Source: Pacificibacter maritimus (GTDB taxonomy: Bacteria > Pseudomonadota > Alphaproteobacteria > Rhodobacterales > Rhodobacteraceae). From it: 64,000 nt of DNA. Positions 54,953 to 63,891 of this stretch are shown piece by piece. Numbering within the stretch: position 1 is the stretch's first letter; each line of letters opens with the position of its first letter. The notes beneath the pieces are model-generated. The model saw only the letters and a program-made list of their open reading frames with translations. It did not search any database and was not told the origin of the DNA. A program made the position numbers and the translations under genes. The stretch lies in NCBI RefSeq assembly GCF_003814915.1, contig NZ_RKQK01000001.1, positions 1,132,031-1,196,030 on the forward strand. Reading direction: 5' to 3'.

Positions 54953-55144
54953 ATGATGAGCATCAATAAAGAAAGCGATATCGAAGCCAACATCCAAATC
55001 GGCCCCACCACGCTTGGCATGGTGCGCATCTATATCGAAGGCGAGGGTTTGGAAATTCCGATGGATTTCGACCCTGAGGAAGCTGAAGAAATCGCCGAAG
55101 AAATTCGCGCTGCCGCCGCACAAGCGCGCACAATGGCAAAATAA
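54953..55144 (+). CDS. DUF6324 small protein
   Basis: A 63-residue acidic protein (MMSINKESDIEANIQIGP, then MVRIYIEGEGLEIPMDFDP and a Glu/Ala-rich helix), known only as DUF6324. AAAGGAG lies 5 bases before two in-frame ATGs (54953, 54956); the first is used. The frame is open to 54773 but that part is not family-like. No function known. Confidence 0.8.
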   Translation: MMSINKESDIEANIQIGPTTLGMVRIYIEGEGLEIPMDFDPEEAEEIAEEIRAAAAQARTMAK

Positions 55145-55216
55145 TCATTTGCCCTCGGGCGCCGTTTTTTAAGCGCATCCCACGTATCGTATTTGCGCCA
55201 GAAAAAGGACGCCCCA

Positions 55217-55639
55217 ATGACTGATAATACCCTTAGAAAATCCATCTACGTCAAAGCATCACGTGCACAGGTTTGGGGCTATTTGACAGACCCTGAATTG
55301 TTGAAGACATGGTTCCATGCCCCCAAAGCGCCATTGGCCTTGGGCGAGCACTTTGAAATGTCAGGCCGTGACAACGGTGAGAAACTGGTTTGGGGGCGTG
55401 TGCGTGATTTTTCTGAAGACGAGCGCTTGGAATACACCTTTACGATTTCGCAGCTTGATGGCGTCAAATCCAAAGTCATTTGGACCTTGAAAGACGCAGA
55501 GCCAGGCACACGCGTGTCACTGGTGCATTCTGGCCTGCCGCGTGGCGCGAAAGACTTTGATTTGCTTTTGGCGCTTGATAAGGGGTGGGATGGGCATCTT
55601 GCAGATCTACGCGCGCAATTGATTGCGCTGACCGCCTGA
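55217..55639 (+). CDS. SRPBCC / AHA1-type domain protein
   Basis: A 140-residue protein of the activator-of-Hsp90-like SRPBCC fold: LRKSIYVKASRAQVWGYLTDPELLKTWF at the start, and GWDGHLADLRAQL at the end. It has a deep hydrophobic pocket in relatives. AAAGGA precedes ATG 55217. Likely cytoplasmic; ligand unknown. Confidence 0.88.
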   Translation: MTDNTLRKSIYVKASRAQVWGYLTDPELLKTWFHAPKAPLALGEHFEMSGRDNGEKLVWGRVRDFSEDERLEYTFTISQLDGVKSKVIWTLKDAEPGTRVSLVHSGLPRGAKDFDLLLALDKGWDGHLADLRAQLIALTA

Positions 55640-56023
55640 TCGCGGCGCGACATCGCTGATGAGATTGACGCAAATCCGCCGATCTCATCGCCATCATCCA
55701 ACTAAAGCACCAAGCCCCTTGCAAGCCCTGTGCACAAGCACTAGCTAGGTCAGTGGCGGGATCTGCTCGGTCCGTACATATGGGCGCAAGACTCCGGTGG
55801 CCTTAAGCAACCGAAAGGGAGCTGGCTCTGTCTGGATCCTGGTCCAATTACCTGGCGCCCACCTGATAATATCAGGCTTCGGGAGCAACGCGCTGCTACG
55901 GCTGCTGCGGTCCCCCGCCACTTTTTCACTGTACAATTTGATCAAGCGCAGTACGGCATTCACATGCATGCCCCTGTCCGCTTGTGCCTGCGGAGCGGTT
56001 AGAATTACCGATCCAAACATGAG
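55640..56023. other. 384-base unexplained segment before the porin terminator
   Basis: No RNA gene or recognised protein. A minus-strand frame (open to 55745) would read MFGSVILTAPQAQADRGM from 56020 and run 91 codons, with AGG arginine codons that the neighbours rarely use; a plus-strand frame (55797-56087) overlaps it. Both run into or over the porin terminator. A 15-base palindrome CCTGATAATATCAGG lies at 55862-55876. It may be a decayed gene or a regulatory RNA region; nothing decides. Confidence 0.4.
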
Positions 56024-56053
56024 AAAGGCCGACCCCCACGAGAAGGTCGGCCT
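56024..56053 (-). terminator. Intrinsic terminator of the porin gene
   Basis: Perfect 9-base arms AGGCCGACC and GGTCGGCCT around a 10-base loop. The tail on the minus strand is TTCTC, a weak run. Confidence 0.7.
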
Positions 56054-56076
56054 AACTGATGCATTCAATTGGCGAT

Positions 56077-57135
56077 TTAGAACGTGAGTTTCAAACCGAT
56101 TTCGAATGCTTCATCACGCGCAGGTGCTGACGCGGGCGGTGAAGCAGCTGGATCATGGCCATCACCAATGAAGCCAGTATTTTCATATCCGCTGTCGTAG
56201 CCAGCAAGCAGGCTCAAAGAGTCCGTGATCTGGTATCCGGCTTCAAGCGCGTAATCGCCATCGCTATCGGCTGCGACTTTAAGATTCCACTTATCACCAC
56301 CCCAGTTGGTGCTCAAAATAGTTTTGTTGTTGTCGTCCTGATCGAAACCATGAGTTAGGAAGACGCCTTTGAATGCGCCCATGTTCTTGGCTCGGTAGAT
56401 ACCAGTCAAACGTGTGCGTGTGCGATCTGACTCACCGTGCCATTCATGGTTGGCGATAAGGGTGACACCCGCTTTTGGTAGTGGCAAAACAACCTGCGCG
56501 CGGACATCTTTGATGTCGTTGGCTTCGATGCTGTAGATACCGAATTCAGTTGGGTATGTCAGTTTGATTTCAGATGTTGGAATTTCATCGTCATCCAAAT
56601 CAGTTGTGGACCCGAATGTACGTGTTGGATCTGTGATCAATTCAAAGCCAAGTTTCCCAAAGCGGTTCTCGTATTTGAACATCATCTCGCGATCTGTCAC
56701 AACGCCGCCGATTGTCGCTGTGTCAAACACAGGCTGGTAGGCTTTGCGCACAGTTGGGAACACAGCATATGATCCGCGGTCTTTGATCTCACCCGTTGCC
56801 CAAGGGTATCCGCTCTCGTTAAAAGTGGTGAATGACAACTTACCAGCTGATTGCATATCCAAAGACATGCTGAGGTCGATATTGTCGTCGTCCAGGCCGC
56901 CGATTTCAGATTGATGTGAGCGCAAAGTTGCCTCTGCCTTGAACTCAAGAACAAAGCCGTTGTCGAGCGTGTGATCGCCTGCGACAAAGGTGCTGACTTC
57001 GCTAAGTATCCCATCCCCTTGGATGCCGAGGTTACCATAGCCAAGGTACACTTCTCCTCCCGTAGTCACATCCGCGAAGGATGCTGCAGGTAGTGCCAAT
57101 GCGGCGACTGCGCATGTCGTCAAAAATTTAGTCAT
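56077..57135 (-). CDS. Outer-membrane porin (general porin-like, 16-strand type)
   Basis: A 352-residue protein with signal peptide MTKFLTTCAVAALALPAASFA, cut before DVTTG. The mature part opens with an alternating strand GEVYLGYGNLG, continues with many aromatic beta strands and short loops, and ends in FEIGLKLTF with a terminal Phe, the mark for outer-membrane insertion. The length is that of Rhodobacter-type porins. AGGGAGAG precedes the ATG. Selectivity cannot be read. The gene is followed by its own terminator, so it is probably monocistronic. Confidence 0.92.
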   Translation of the reverse strand: MTKFLTTCAVAALALPAASFADVTTGGEVYLGYGNLGIQGDGILSEVSTFVAGDHTLDNGFVLEFKAEATLRSHQSEIGGLDDDNIDLSMSLDMQSAGKLSFTTFNESGYPWATGEIKDRGSYAVFPTVRKAYQPVFDTATIGGVVTDREMMFKYENRFGKLGFELITDPTRTFGSTTDLDDDEIPTSEIKLTYPTEFGIYSIEANDIKDVRAQVVLPLPKAGVTLIANHEWHGESDRTRTRLTGIYRAKNMGAFKGVFLTHGFDQDDNNKTILSTNWGGDKWNLKVAADSDGDYALEAGYQITDSLSLLAGYDSGYENTGFIGDGHDPAASPPASAPARDEAFEIGLKLTF

Positions 57136-57472
57136 ATTTCTCTCCCTAGTGTGCTGTGACACTACGGCACAGAGCGCAAGTTTGAGAGACCAGTCGATAA
57201 AGGCAACGCATTGACAAATTCAATACAAAGGCGAGCCTGAATTTATTAAGGAAATAAATTTTAGGTAGTGAGAAGATCAATAGAAACATAATATCAGTAA
57301 CTTAAATGATTCACCTGTGCTGTTTCGCACAGAAAACCGCCCTCACATGACTGTGATTAAAGCGTGATAAAATGGTGATCAACACCCCTGCAAAGACAAG
57401 AAAAGCGTGACGAAATCGCCACGCTTTGAATGTTTTTAAATCTGTTTTTAGGGTGCAAAGTCGCGTTCGACT
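57136..57472. other. 337-base gap between porin and nusB
   Basis: AT-rich porin upstream region. A hairpin CTGTGC/GCACAG lies at 57315-57332 and the nusB terminator hairpin at 57402-57427. No ORF is supported. Confidence 0.5.
57402..57427 (-). terminator. Probable terminator of the ribE-ribH-nusB operon
   Basis: AAAGCGTG pairs with CACGCTTT on the minus strand, 10-base loop, then TCTTG: a short, imperfect U tract. Confidence 0.5.
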
Positions 57473-57958
57473 TTAAAACGACTCAGGGCGTGCCTCGCGC
57501 GCCATGTGATCCAGAACTGCATTTACAAATTTTGGCTCTTTTCCGTCGGGGTAGAATGCCTTGGCAACATCAACAAATTCGGTAATCACGACCTTTGGTG
57601 GTGTGTTGCCTTTCAAAAGCTCACCCCCTGCCGCACGCAACAAAGCGCGCAACGTGCTGTCGATGCGACCCAATGGCCATTTCGCGACCAAAGCGCGATC
57701 TGTCATTTGGTCGATTTTCACCTGCTCGTTCACAGCCGTTTCAGTAATCTCGTGAAACAGATCCGCATTGCCATCAATAAACTGACCTTCTTCAAGTGTT
57801 TCCAAACCGAAGAAGTGGTCATAAAACTGACGGCGCACTTTATCCACCGTCATGTCCGAGGCTTCCATTTGGAACAGCGCCTGCACCGCGTAAAGACGTG
57901 CGGCGGATTTCATGTCGCGCTTTGAAGGCGGCTTTAAGTGTGCGTGGTCATCGGTCAT
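57473..57958 (-). CDS. nusB: Transcription antitermination factor NusB
   Basis: A 161-residue all-helical RNA-binding protein that with NusE binds boxA RNA in rRNA operons. Motifs: KRDMKSAARLYAVQALFQMEASD at the start and RALLRAAGGELLKGNTPPKVVITEFVDVAKAFYP. It overlaps ribH by 4 bases (ATGA), a classic Rhodobacterales arrangement. Confidence 0.96.
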   Translation of the reverse strand: MTDDHAHLKPPSKRDMKSAARLYAVQALFQMEASDMTVDKVRRQFYDHFFGLETLEEGQFIDGNADLFHEITETAVNEQVKIDQMTDRALVAKWPLGRIDSTLRALLRAAGGELLKGNTPPKVVITEFVDVAKAFYPDGKEPKFVNAVLDHMAREARPESF

Positions 57959-58500
57959 GCGATATTTGGTCCTGTGTCTTTGCCTGCAAGGCGGATCGCG
58001 CCAGTATTAAAGCCAACGCCCTTGCTCGGACGGGACCATTTGCGGGAAAGCGCGACAAGATGCAAGGCCGCAGCGGCCGCTTGCCCCCCTTTATTCGCGC
58101 CTTTTATCGTTGCACGGGCTTTCGCTTGCGATTTTTCGTCGACAGCCAGTACTCCGTTGCCGATACATAGCCCAGACAGGCCCATCATCTGCAAAGCATG
58201 TGACGAATCATGAGAGGCGGTATCAAACAGGCTGGTTTCGCCGCGTACCAAACAGCCCAGCGCCACGTAGCCATCGAAATTCGACATCCGTTCCGCGATA
58301 GAAATGGCTGTGGGCAGCTCTGCGACGCTGGGCATTTCTATCACGTCGTAGCCCGCACCAACCTGATCCAATGTCGCCTTAGCCCCAGCCAAAAGATCAT
58401 CAGCGATGTCTTTAAAATAGGGGGCGACCACAATCAGAAGTTTCACAGGATCATCAAAGCTGGGCAGATCCAAAATATGTGGCGTGGATGAATCGCTCAT
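57955..58500 (-). CDS. ribH: 6,7-Dimethyl-8-ribityllumazine synthase
   Basis: A 181-residue riboflavin-pathway enzyme that forms icosahedral or smaller assemblies. Motifs: IVVAPYFKDIADDLLAGA, the substrate-loop region VPSVAELPTAI (shifted), YVALGCLVRGETSLFD and GVLAVDEKSQAKAR. The AH/NAK variants are usual. It lies three bases after ribE and overlaps nusB. Confidence 0.95.
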   Translation of the reverse strand: MSDSSTPHILDLPSFDDPVKLLIVVAPYFKDIADDLLAGAKATLDQVGAGYDVIEMPSVAELPTAISIAERMSNFDGYVALGCLVRGETSLFDTASHDSSHALQMMGLSGLCIGNGVLAVDEKSQAKARATIKGANKGGQAAAAALHLVALSRKWSRPSKGVGFNTGAIRLAGKDTGPNIA

Positions 58501-58503
58501 GAT

Positions 58504-59115
58504 TTAGCTGCCCCAATCTTGCAAGCGCGCCACATAGCGCGCCACTGTGTCGATTTCCAAATTAATCTTATCGCCCGTTTTGACAGCGCCCCATGTGGTC
58601 ACCTCTTGGGTGTGCGGAATCACGTTAATGCCGAAAGTACAGTGATCAACTTTATTCACGGTTAAAGATGTGCCGTTGAGCACGACAGAGCCTTTGGGCG
58701 CTATGAATTTGGCCAAATGTTCAGGCGCGCGGAATGTCATGCGGGTGCTGTCACCTTCAGTTTGCATTTCGATCAAATCCGCCAGACCATCCACATGGCC
58801 AGACACGATATGTCCGCCCAATTCGTCCCCGACTTTCAAAGCGCGCTCCAAGTTGATTTTCGTGCCAACGGCCCATGTGGCGATATTGGTCAGCCCAATG
58901 CTTTCGGCTGAAATTTGCACATCAAACCAGTTTTGCGCTGTACCATTCCATGTGTCGCCAAGGGCAATCACAGTCAGGCACACACCATCGCACGCGATAG
59001 ATGCCCCAATGTCGATGCCATCGACATCATAGGCGCACCCTATCTTTGCCCGCAGGTCGCCCTCAAACTTCATATCCAACACCTGACCGATGTCTGTAAT
59101 GATCCCTGTAAACAT
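58504..59115 (-). CDS. ribE: Riboflavin synthase, alpha chain
   Basis: A 203-residue trimeric enzyme that makes riboflavin from two lumazines. The duplicated barrel starts MFTGIITDIGQV and repeats at about residue 100 (GGHIVSGHVDGLADL); SIACDGVCLTVI and GTSLTVNKVD are the two active-site repeats. GGAG lies before the ATG. ribD and ribBA are not upstream in this window, unlike many Roseobacter operons, and no FMN riboswitch is seen in the gap to kpsS. Confidence 0.96.
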   Translation of the reverse strand: MFTGIITDIGQVLDMKFEGDLRAKIGCAYDVDGIDIGASIACDGVCLTVIALGDTWNGTAQNWFDVQISAESIGLTNIATWAVGTKINLERALKVGDELGGHIVSGHVDGLADLIEMQTEGDSTRMTFRAPEHLAKFIAPKGSVVLNGTSLTVNKVDHCTFGINVIPHTQEVTTWGAVKTGDKINLEIDTVARYVARLQDWGS

Positions 59116-59288
59116 GGCGCGTCTCCGTGACTAAATTTGACTTAGACCTATCCCTGTGCCCCCTCGCTTTCAAGCCCAGTGCCGCGCTTCAGCCTCGCCT
59201 TTGTTTCCTTGGCGTCATAAATCTGCCCAATTTACAAAGCATTGGTCTTTCATTAGAAAAATTTAACTTAAATTTCGTATTGAGCAGA

Positions 59289-60581
59289 ATGACGCAAAGC
59301 AAATCAGACACACGTATTTTCCTTATGCTTCAAGGCCCGCATGGACCTTTCTTTTGGAAGCTTGGAAAAATGCTGCGCGCAGCGGGCGCGCAAACATGGC
59401 GTGTCGGCTTTAACGCGGGGGATCGCGCATTTTGGTTTTCCACCAAAAGTTTCATTCCTTTTACAAGCAAACCTGAAGACTGGCCCGACACATTTGAAGC
59501 TTTGGTGCGAGACAAAGGTGTGACTGACATCGTTCTATACGGCGATACACGCCCGATGCATGCCATGGCTGTCGAGCGCGCTAAATCCTTGGGCCTTGTC
59601 ATTCATGTCTTCGAAGAAGGTTACCTGCGCCCCTTTTGGTGCACCTATGAACGCGGCGGATCAAACGGCAATTCCGACCTGATGAAACTAAGCGTCGATG
59701 ATATGCGCACCGCTTTGGCCAATACAGACCGTGATAATATCGAAGCGCCCGCCCATTGGGGTGATATGAAACATCATATCTTTTATGGCGCTTTATATCA
59801 TTGGTTCGTCATGTTTCGAAATGGCGCCTTTAAGCATTTCAAACGTCATCGTGAATTGTCGGTCTTTCGTGAATTCTATCTGTACTTCAAACGCTTGATT
59901 TTGATGCCCAGTCACTTTTTGCGCCGCGCGTGGTCAACTCGAAGGATCATAAATGGCGGCTACCCCTATCACATCGCGCTTTTGCAGCTTGAACATGACA
60001 CAAGCTTTCAGGTGCATTCGCCCTATGAGACCATGCCAGAATTCATTTCCGATGTGATCGACGGTTTTTCAGCAGGCGCCCCCAGCCACCACCACTTAGT
60101 GTTTAAAGCGCATCCCTTGGAAACCGACAGGCGCAATTTGAAATCCGAGGTGCGCCGCATCGCAAAACAAAGAGGCGTGGGAAATCGCGTGCATTACGTG
60201 CGGGGGGGGAAACTCGCCGGCTTGCTCAATTTTGCCCGCTCGGCTGTCACCGTGAATTCCACCGCAGGCCAACAGGTCTTGTGGCGCGGTCTGCCGCTTA
60301 AGGTCTTTGGCGTCGCCGTTTATGACAAACCAGAATTCGTCTCACGCCAACCTTTGGATGCCTTTTTCAAGCAAGCCGTCCGCCCCAATAAGCGCGCTTA
60401 CGGTCTCTATCGCCAGTTTTTATTGGAAACCAGCCAAGTGCCTGGCGGCTATTATTCAGCCGCGGGTCGCAGGCAACTTTTGCGCCTTGTTGTCGATATG
60501 ATGCTGGCCGAAGACGCCCCCTATGAGGCGCTGGTGTCAGGCAAAGCGCCACCCCGCCTACCTTTGCAAGTGTCAAAATAG
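59289..60581 (+). CDS. KpsS-like capsule polysaccharide Kdo transferase
   Basis: A 430-residue cytoplasmic protein of the Capsule_synth (PF05159) family. It starts IFLMLQGPHGPFFWKLGKML, then has an EEGYLRPFW motif and the late APSHHHLVFKAHPLE and STAGQQVLWRGLPLKVFG signature. KpsS adds the first Kdo to a phosphatidylglycerol acceptor in group 2/3 capsule systems. The ATG at 59289 is used; the open frame before it has no homology. A KpsC-like gene and an OPX gene follow. Confidence 0.85.
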   Translation: MTQSKSDTRIFLMLQGPHGPFFWKLGKMLRAAGAQTWRVGFNAGDRAFWFSTKSFIPFTSKPEDWPDTFEALVRDKGVTDIVLYGDTRPMHAMAVERAKSLGLVIHVFEEGYLRPFWCTYERGGSNGNSDLMKLSVDDMRTALANTDRDNIEAPAHWGDMKHHIFYGALYHWFVMFRNGAFKHFKRHRELSVFREFYLYFKRLILMPSHFLRRAWSTRRIINGGYPYHIALLQLEHDTSFQVHSPYETMPEFISDVIDGFSAGAPSHHHLVFKAHPLETDRRNLKSEVRRIAKQRGVGNRVHYVRGGKLAGLLNFARSAVTVNSTAGQQVLWRGLPLKVFGVAVYDKPEFVSRQPLDAFFKQAVRPNKRAYGLYRQFLLETSQVPGGYYSAAGRRQLLRLVVDMMLAEDAPYEALVSGKAPPRLPLQVSK

Positions 60582-60759
60582 CCACTACATATTGCCGAAA
60601 AAGACACAATCACCACATTCCCTGCGCTATCGCAGCAGCCCTGCAACACATTCTTAACTCTGGAAAAATCCCGTTCAGCTTCACTAGATTTTCAACCGAA
60701 ACACAGGTAAAGTGCTGACAAAAGAAGAGCAATTATATCGCTCATAAGGAGACCGAGCA

Positions 60760-61890
60760 GTGAACATATTTACGTCGCGCACCCTGCGCGCCACAGCGAT
60801 TTTCTGCATTGTGGCAAGCTTATCCGCCTGTGGATTGCCTCGCTCTGGTCCCAACAAAAAAGAAATCTTTTCAGGCTCTGTTCTTGAACAAGGCGATTCG
60901 TTTGTTGTGTCTGTCACTGACCGCGTGAACCAAGCGGCAGGTGTTGCTCCATCTCTAGGCTTCTCATCAGATTTCACAGGCGCAGCCAGCGTTGGGTCTG
61001 ACACCATTCGCGCAGGCGATGTTCTGTCTTTGACAATCTGGGAAAACGTGGATGACGGCCTATTGGCGGGCCAAGGGGCGAATGCGACAGTTCTAAGCGA
61101 AGTCCAAGTGGATGGCGCGGGCTTTATCTTTGTGCCATACGCGGGCCGCATTAAAGCTGCGGACAACAGCCCTGAAGCAATTCGCCGCATCATCACCGAA
61201 AAACTTGACGCGCAAACCCCTGATCCACAGGTCATGGTCACACGCGCAGCGGGTGACGGCGCGACAGTTTCTATCACTGGTAAAATCAACGGCCAAGGCG
61301 TTTACGCAATCGAACGCCCAACACGCACATTAACTGCGATGCTCGCCCAAGCAGGCGGTGTGTCGGTTGAGCCATCCTTGGCACAGGTTAAAGTGATCCG
61401 TGGCGGCAAAACAGGGTCCGTCTGGTTTGACGATCTGTTCCAATACCCGCGCTATGACATTGCTCTGCGCAATGGCGACCGCATTTTGGTTGAAGCGGAC
61501 CAACGGTCCTTTACAGCTCTCGGTGCCACAGGTGCGCAAAGCCGTGTTCCCTTTGAAACACGTACATTGTCCGCGCTTGAAGCCATTGCCCAAGTGGGTG
61601 GTTTGCAAACCAATAGCGCCGATCCGACAGGTGTATTTGTCTTGCGCAACGAAACTGATGAAATCGCGAAACAGGTCATGGGCCGCGACGATTTGATCGG
61701 CACCCAGCGCTTGATTTATGTGTTGAACTTGACCGAACCAAACGGGCTATTCTTGGCACGTGATTTCTTGATCCGAGATGGCGATACTGTGTACGTGACC
61801 GAAGCGCCATTCGTTCAATGGAGCAAAACACTCAGCGCAATTACGGGTACGATTGGCACAGCAGACAGCTTGCGTGACCTCGGCCAATAA
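60760..61890 (+). CDS. Outer-membrane polysaccharide export (OPX/Wza/KpsD-like) lipoprotein
   Basis: A 376-residue lipoprotein starting with GTG (AAGGAG 10-15 bases upstream). Lipobox LSAC with C24. PES-type domain DTIRAGDVLSLTIWEN, then SLBB-like repeats (GKINGQGVYAIERPTRTLTAML, TLSALEAIAQVGGL). It would form the outer-membrane channel for the capsule or linker polymer. Nine bases separate it from the KpsC-like gene. Confidence 0.92.
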   Translation: MNIFTSRTLRATAIFCIVASLSACGLPRSGPNKKEIFSGSVLEQGDSFVVSVTDRVNQAAGVAPSLGFSSDFTGAASVGSDTIRAGDVLSLTIWENVDDGLLAGQGANATVLSEVQVDGAGFIFVPYAGRIKAADNSPEAIRRIITEKLDAQTPDPQVMVTRAAGDGATVSITGKINGQGVYAIERPTRTLTAMLAQAGGVSVEPSLAQVKVIRGGKTGSVWFDDLFQYPRYDIALRNGDRILVEADQRSFTALGATGAQSRVPFETRTLSALEAIAQVGGLQTNSADPTGVFVLRNETDEIAKQVMGRDDLIGTQRLIYVLNLTEPNGLFLARDFLIRDGDTVYVTEAPFVQWSKTLSAITGTIGTADSLRDLGQ

Positions 61891-61899
61891 GCGCGACAG

Positions 61900-63891
61900 A
61901 TGAACATTGATGATCTACATTCCTCCGTCCAGGCCCATCAGCCTGGGCGGGTTTTGCTATCAAACCCCTCGATTGCGCGTATTCCCAAGATCAAACAGAT
62001 CTTGAGCGCCGCAGGATGGACCCCTCACCGTAAAACGCCAGAGCGGGATGACGCGCTGGCCCTGATTGAAGTGGCCCCACCGCAAGACGAAAAAGGTCTG
62101 TGGATTGGTGCTGCCTTTATCCCCGATCAGCCCTGCCCCCAAGTGGTGCGCCCTGCCCCTTTGGGCATTACAATTGATACCCGTGGCTCTGTTCATAATG
62201 CGGATCACCCCAGTGATCTTGAGCTCATCCTTGCGACAACCCCTTTAGATAATGCGGCGATCTTGCAGCGTGCACGCAATCTGGCTGAACACCTCCGTAT
62301 GTTGCAATTGTGTAAGAATCCCGTTCAAGCCGCCGATATTGAGACCCCAAAGGTTCCATTTGTGCTGGTCTTGGACCAACCTCAAAACGACCCATGCCTG
62401 CCGCCAGAACCGCAAGCGACGGATCAATTGCGTGAAATGTTGGTCTTGGCACATGAGGCACACCCCCATGCCGACATCATCGTCTTCACCCCCAATCAGG
62501 ATGAAAATGGCGCGATCACAGGCCATTTCGAAGGTGCGGATTCTTCGCCCAATGTCACTTTGTTTACGCAGCCTGCGAACCCGTGGCACTTGTTTGAATT
62601 CGCCACTGCCGTGTACACGGTGTCCTCTCCTTTAGGGTTTGATGCCATTTTGGCAGGTCACAAACCTCATGTGTTTGGCCGACCTTGGTATGCGGGCTGG
62701 GGGCTGACGCAGGATCACACCCCGATTGCACGCCGATCGCGCAGTTTGACGCGGGCACAATTGGTCGCGGGCGCAATGTACTATTACTGTAAGTGGTTTG
62801 ACCCCAACACAAAATCACTGTGCAGCCCAGAATCCGCCCTTGCCCGTGCTGACGCCAGACACCGCGCCGCAATGGAAGATCGCCACGGCTATGTCGCCTC
62901 AAATATGTTGTTTTGGAAAAGGCGGCACCTGCGCCGTTTTTTCGGCAGTCATGCAATCACATTCACCAATTCCGACAGCAAAATTCAAAACATGCGCAAT
63001 CAAGGCGCGCGGCATATGACATGGGGCGCGCGAACAGACGCGACGGTTGATCTGCGTGTCGAAGATGGTTTTCTGCGCTCGCGTGGCTTAGGCGCTGCGC
63101 TGGTGCGCCCTTTGTCCTTGATCTGTGATGATTTGGGCCAGTATTTTGACCCCACACATGCCTCACGCCTTGAGGCACTGGTCCATCAATCTTGTACGCT
63201 TGCGCCCCATGCAAAGCAGCGTATCGACGCGTTAATCAATCGACTTATTCACCTGAGACTGAGCAAATATAACGTTGAATCTCAAACCATTACTCTGCCT
63301 AAGGGCTATAAAGTGTTGGTCGCGGGGCAGGTTGAAAACGATGCCTCGATCCTTTTGGCGGCCGGCAGTCTTTGCACCAACTTGGGACTGTTGCAAGCCG
63401 CAAGGGCCGCACATCCACAGGCTGTGATCGTGTTTAAACCCCACCCTGATGTTGAGGCGCGCCTGCGCCGTGGCAAGGTCGAAAACGCCACTGAATACGC
63501 CGATGTGGTCGCCCATGATGCAGATCCGATAGCGCTGATTGAGGCCTGTGATGAAGTCTGGACGATGACGTCTTTGATCGGATTTGAAGCCCTGATACGC
63601 GGTAAGCCCGTCACCTGCACAGGCGCGCCTTTCTACGCAGGTTGGGGGCTCACAACGGATCTGGGAACAGTGCCTGCACGACGCGGGGCGCGCCCCAGTG
63701 TTTTGGGCTTGGCCCATGCCGCTTTGATTGATTATCCGCGCTATTTTGATCCCGCTACGGGGGCGGCAATTTCAGTGGAAGACGCCGTGGAACTCTTAGC
63801 TTCAGGGCCAATGGGGCGCAGCAAATGGGCGCAAAATGCCCTGTCAAAACTACGACAGTTCAGAGCGCGTTTTTTAGGATTGGATCGGTAA
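61900..63891 (+). CDS. KpsC-like beta-Kdo transferase
   Basis: A 663-residue double-domain enzyme of the Capsule_synth family. Two related halves each end in the same block: AGHKPHVFGRPWYAGWGLT (about 250) and RGKPVTCTGAPFYAGWGLT (about 570), showing an internal duplication. KpsC alternates two Kdo linkages to build the linker on the lipid. Together with KpsS and the OPX protein this is a capsule export set, though the ABC transporter and KpsE are not in the window. Confidence 0.9.
   Translation: MNIDDLHSSVQAHQPGRVLLSNPSIARIPKIKQILSAAGWTPHRKTPERDDALALIEVAPPQDEKGLWIGAAFIPDQPCPQVVRPAPLGITIDTRGSVHNADHPSDLELILATTPLDNAAILQRARNLAEHLRMLQLCKNPVQAADIETPKVPFVLVLDQPQNDPCLPPEPQATDQLREMLVLAHEAHPHADIIVFTPNQDENGAITGHFEGADSSPNVTLFTQPANPWHLFEFATAVYTVSSPLGFDAILAGHKPHVFGRPWYAGWGLTQDHTPIARRSRSLTRAQLVAGAMYYYCKWFDPNTKSLCSPESALARADARHRAAMEDRHGYVASNMLFWKRRHLRRFFGSHAITFTNSDSKIQNMRNQGARHMTWGARTDATVDLRVEDGFLRSRGLGAALVRPLSLICDDLGQYFDPTHASRLEALVHQSCTLAPHAKQRIDALINRLIHLRLSKYNVESQTITLPKGYKVLVAGQVENDASILLAAGSLCTNLGLLQAARAAHPQAVIVFKPHPDVEARLRRGKVENATEYADVVAHDADPIALIEACDEVWTMTSLIGFEALIRGKPVTCTGAPFYAGWGLTTDLGTVPARRGARPSVLGLAHAALIDYPRYFDPATGAAISVEDAVELLASGPMGRSKWAQNALSKLRQFRARFLGLDR

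Noticed and set aside
59116-59288. FMN riboswitch upstream of ribE
   Set aside because: None of the conserved RFN-element segments is present in the gap to the KpsS-like gene.
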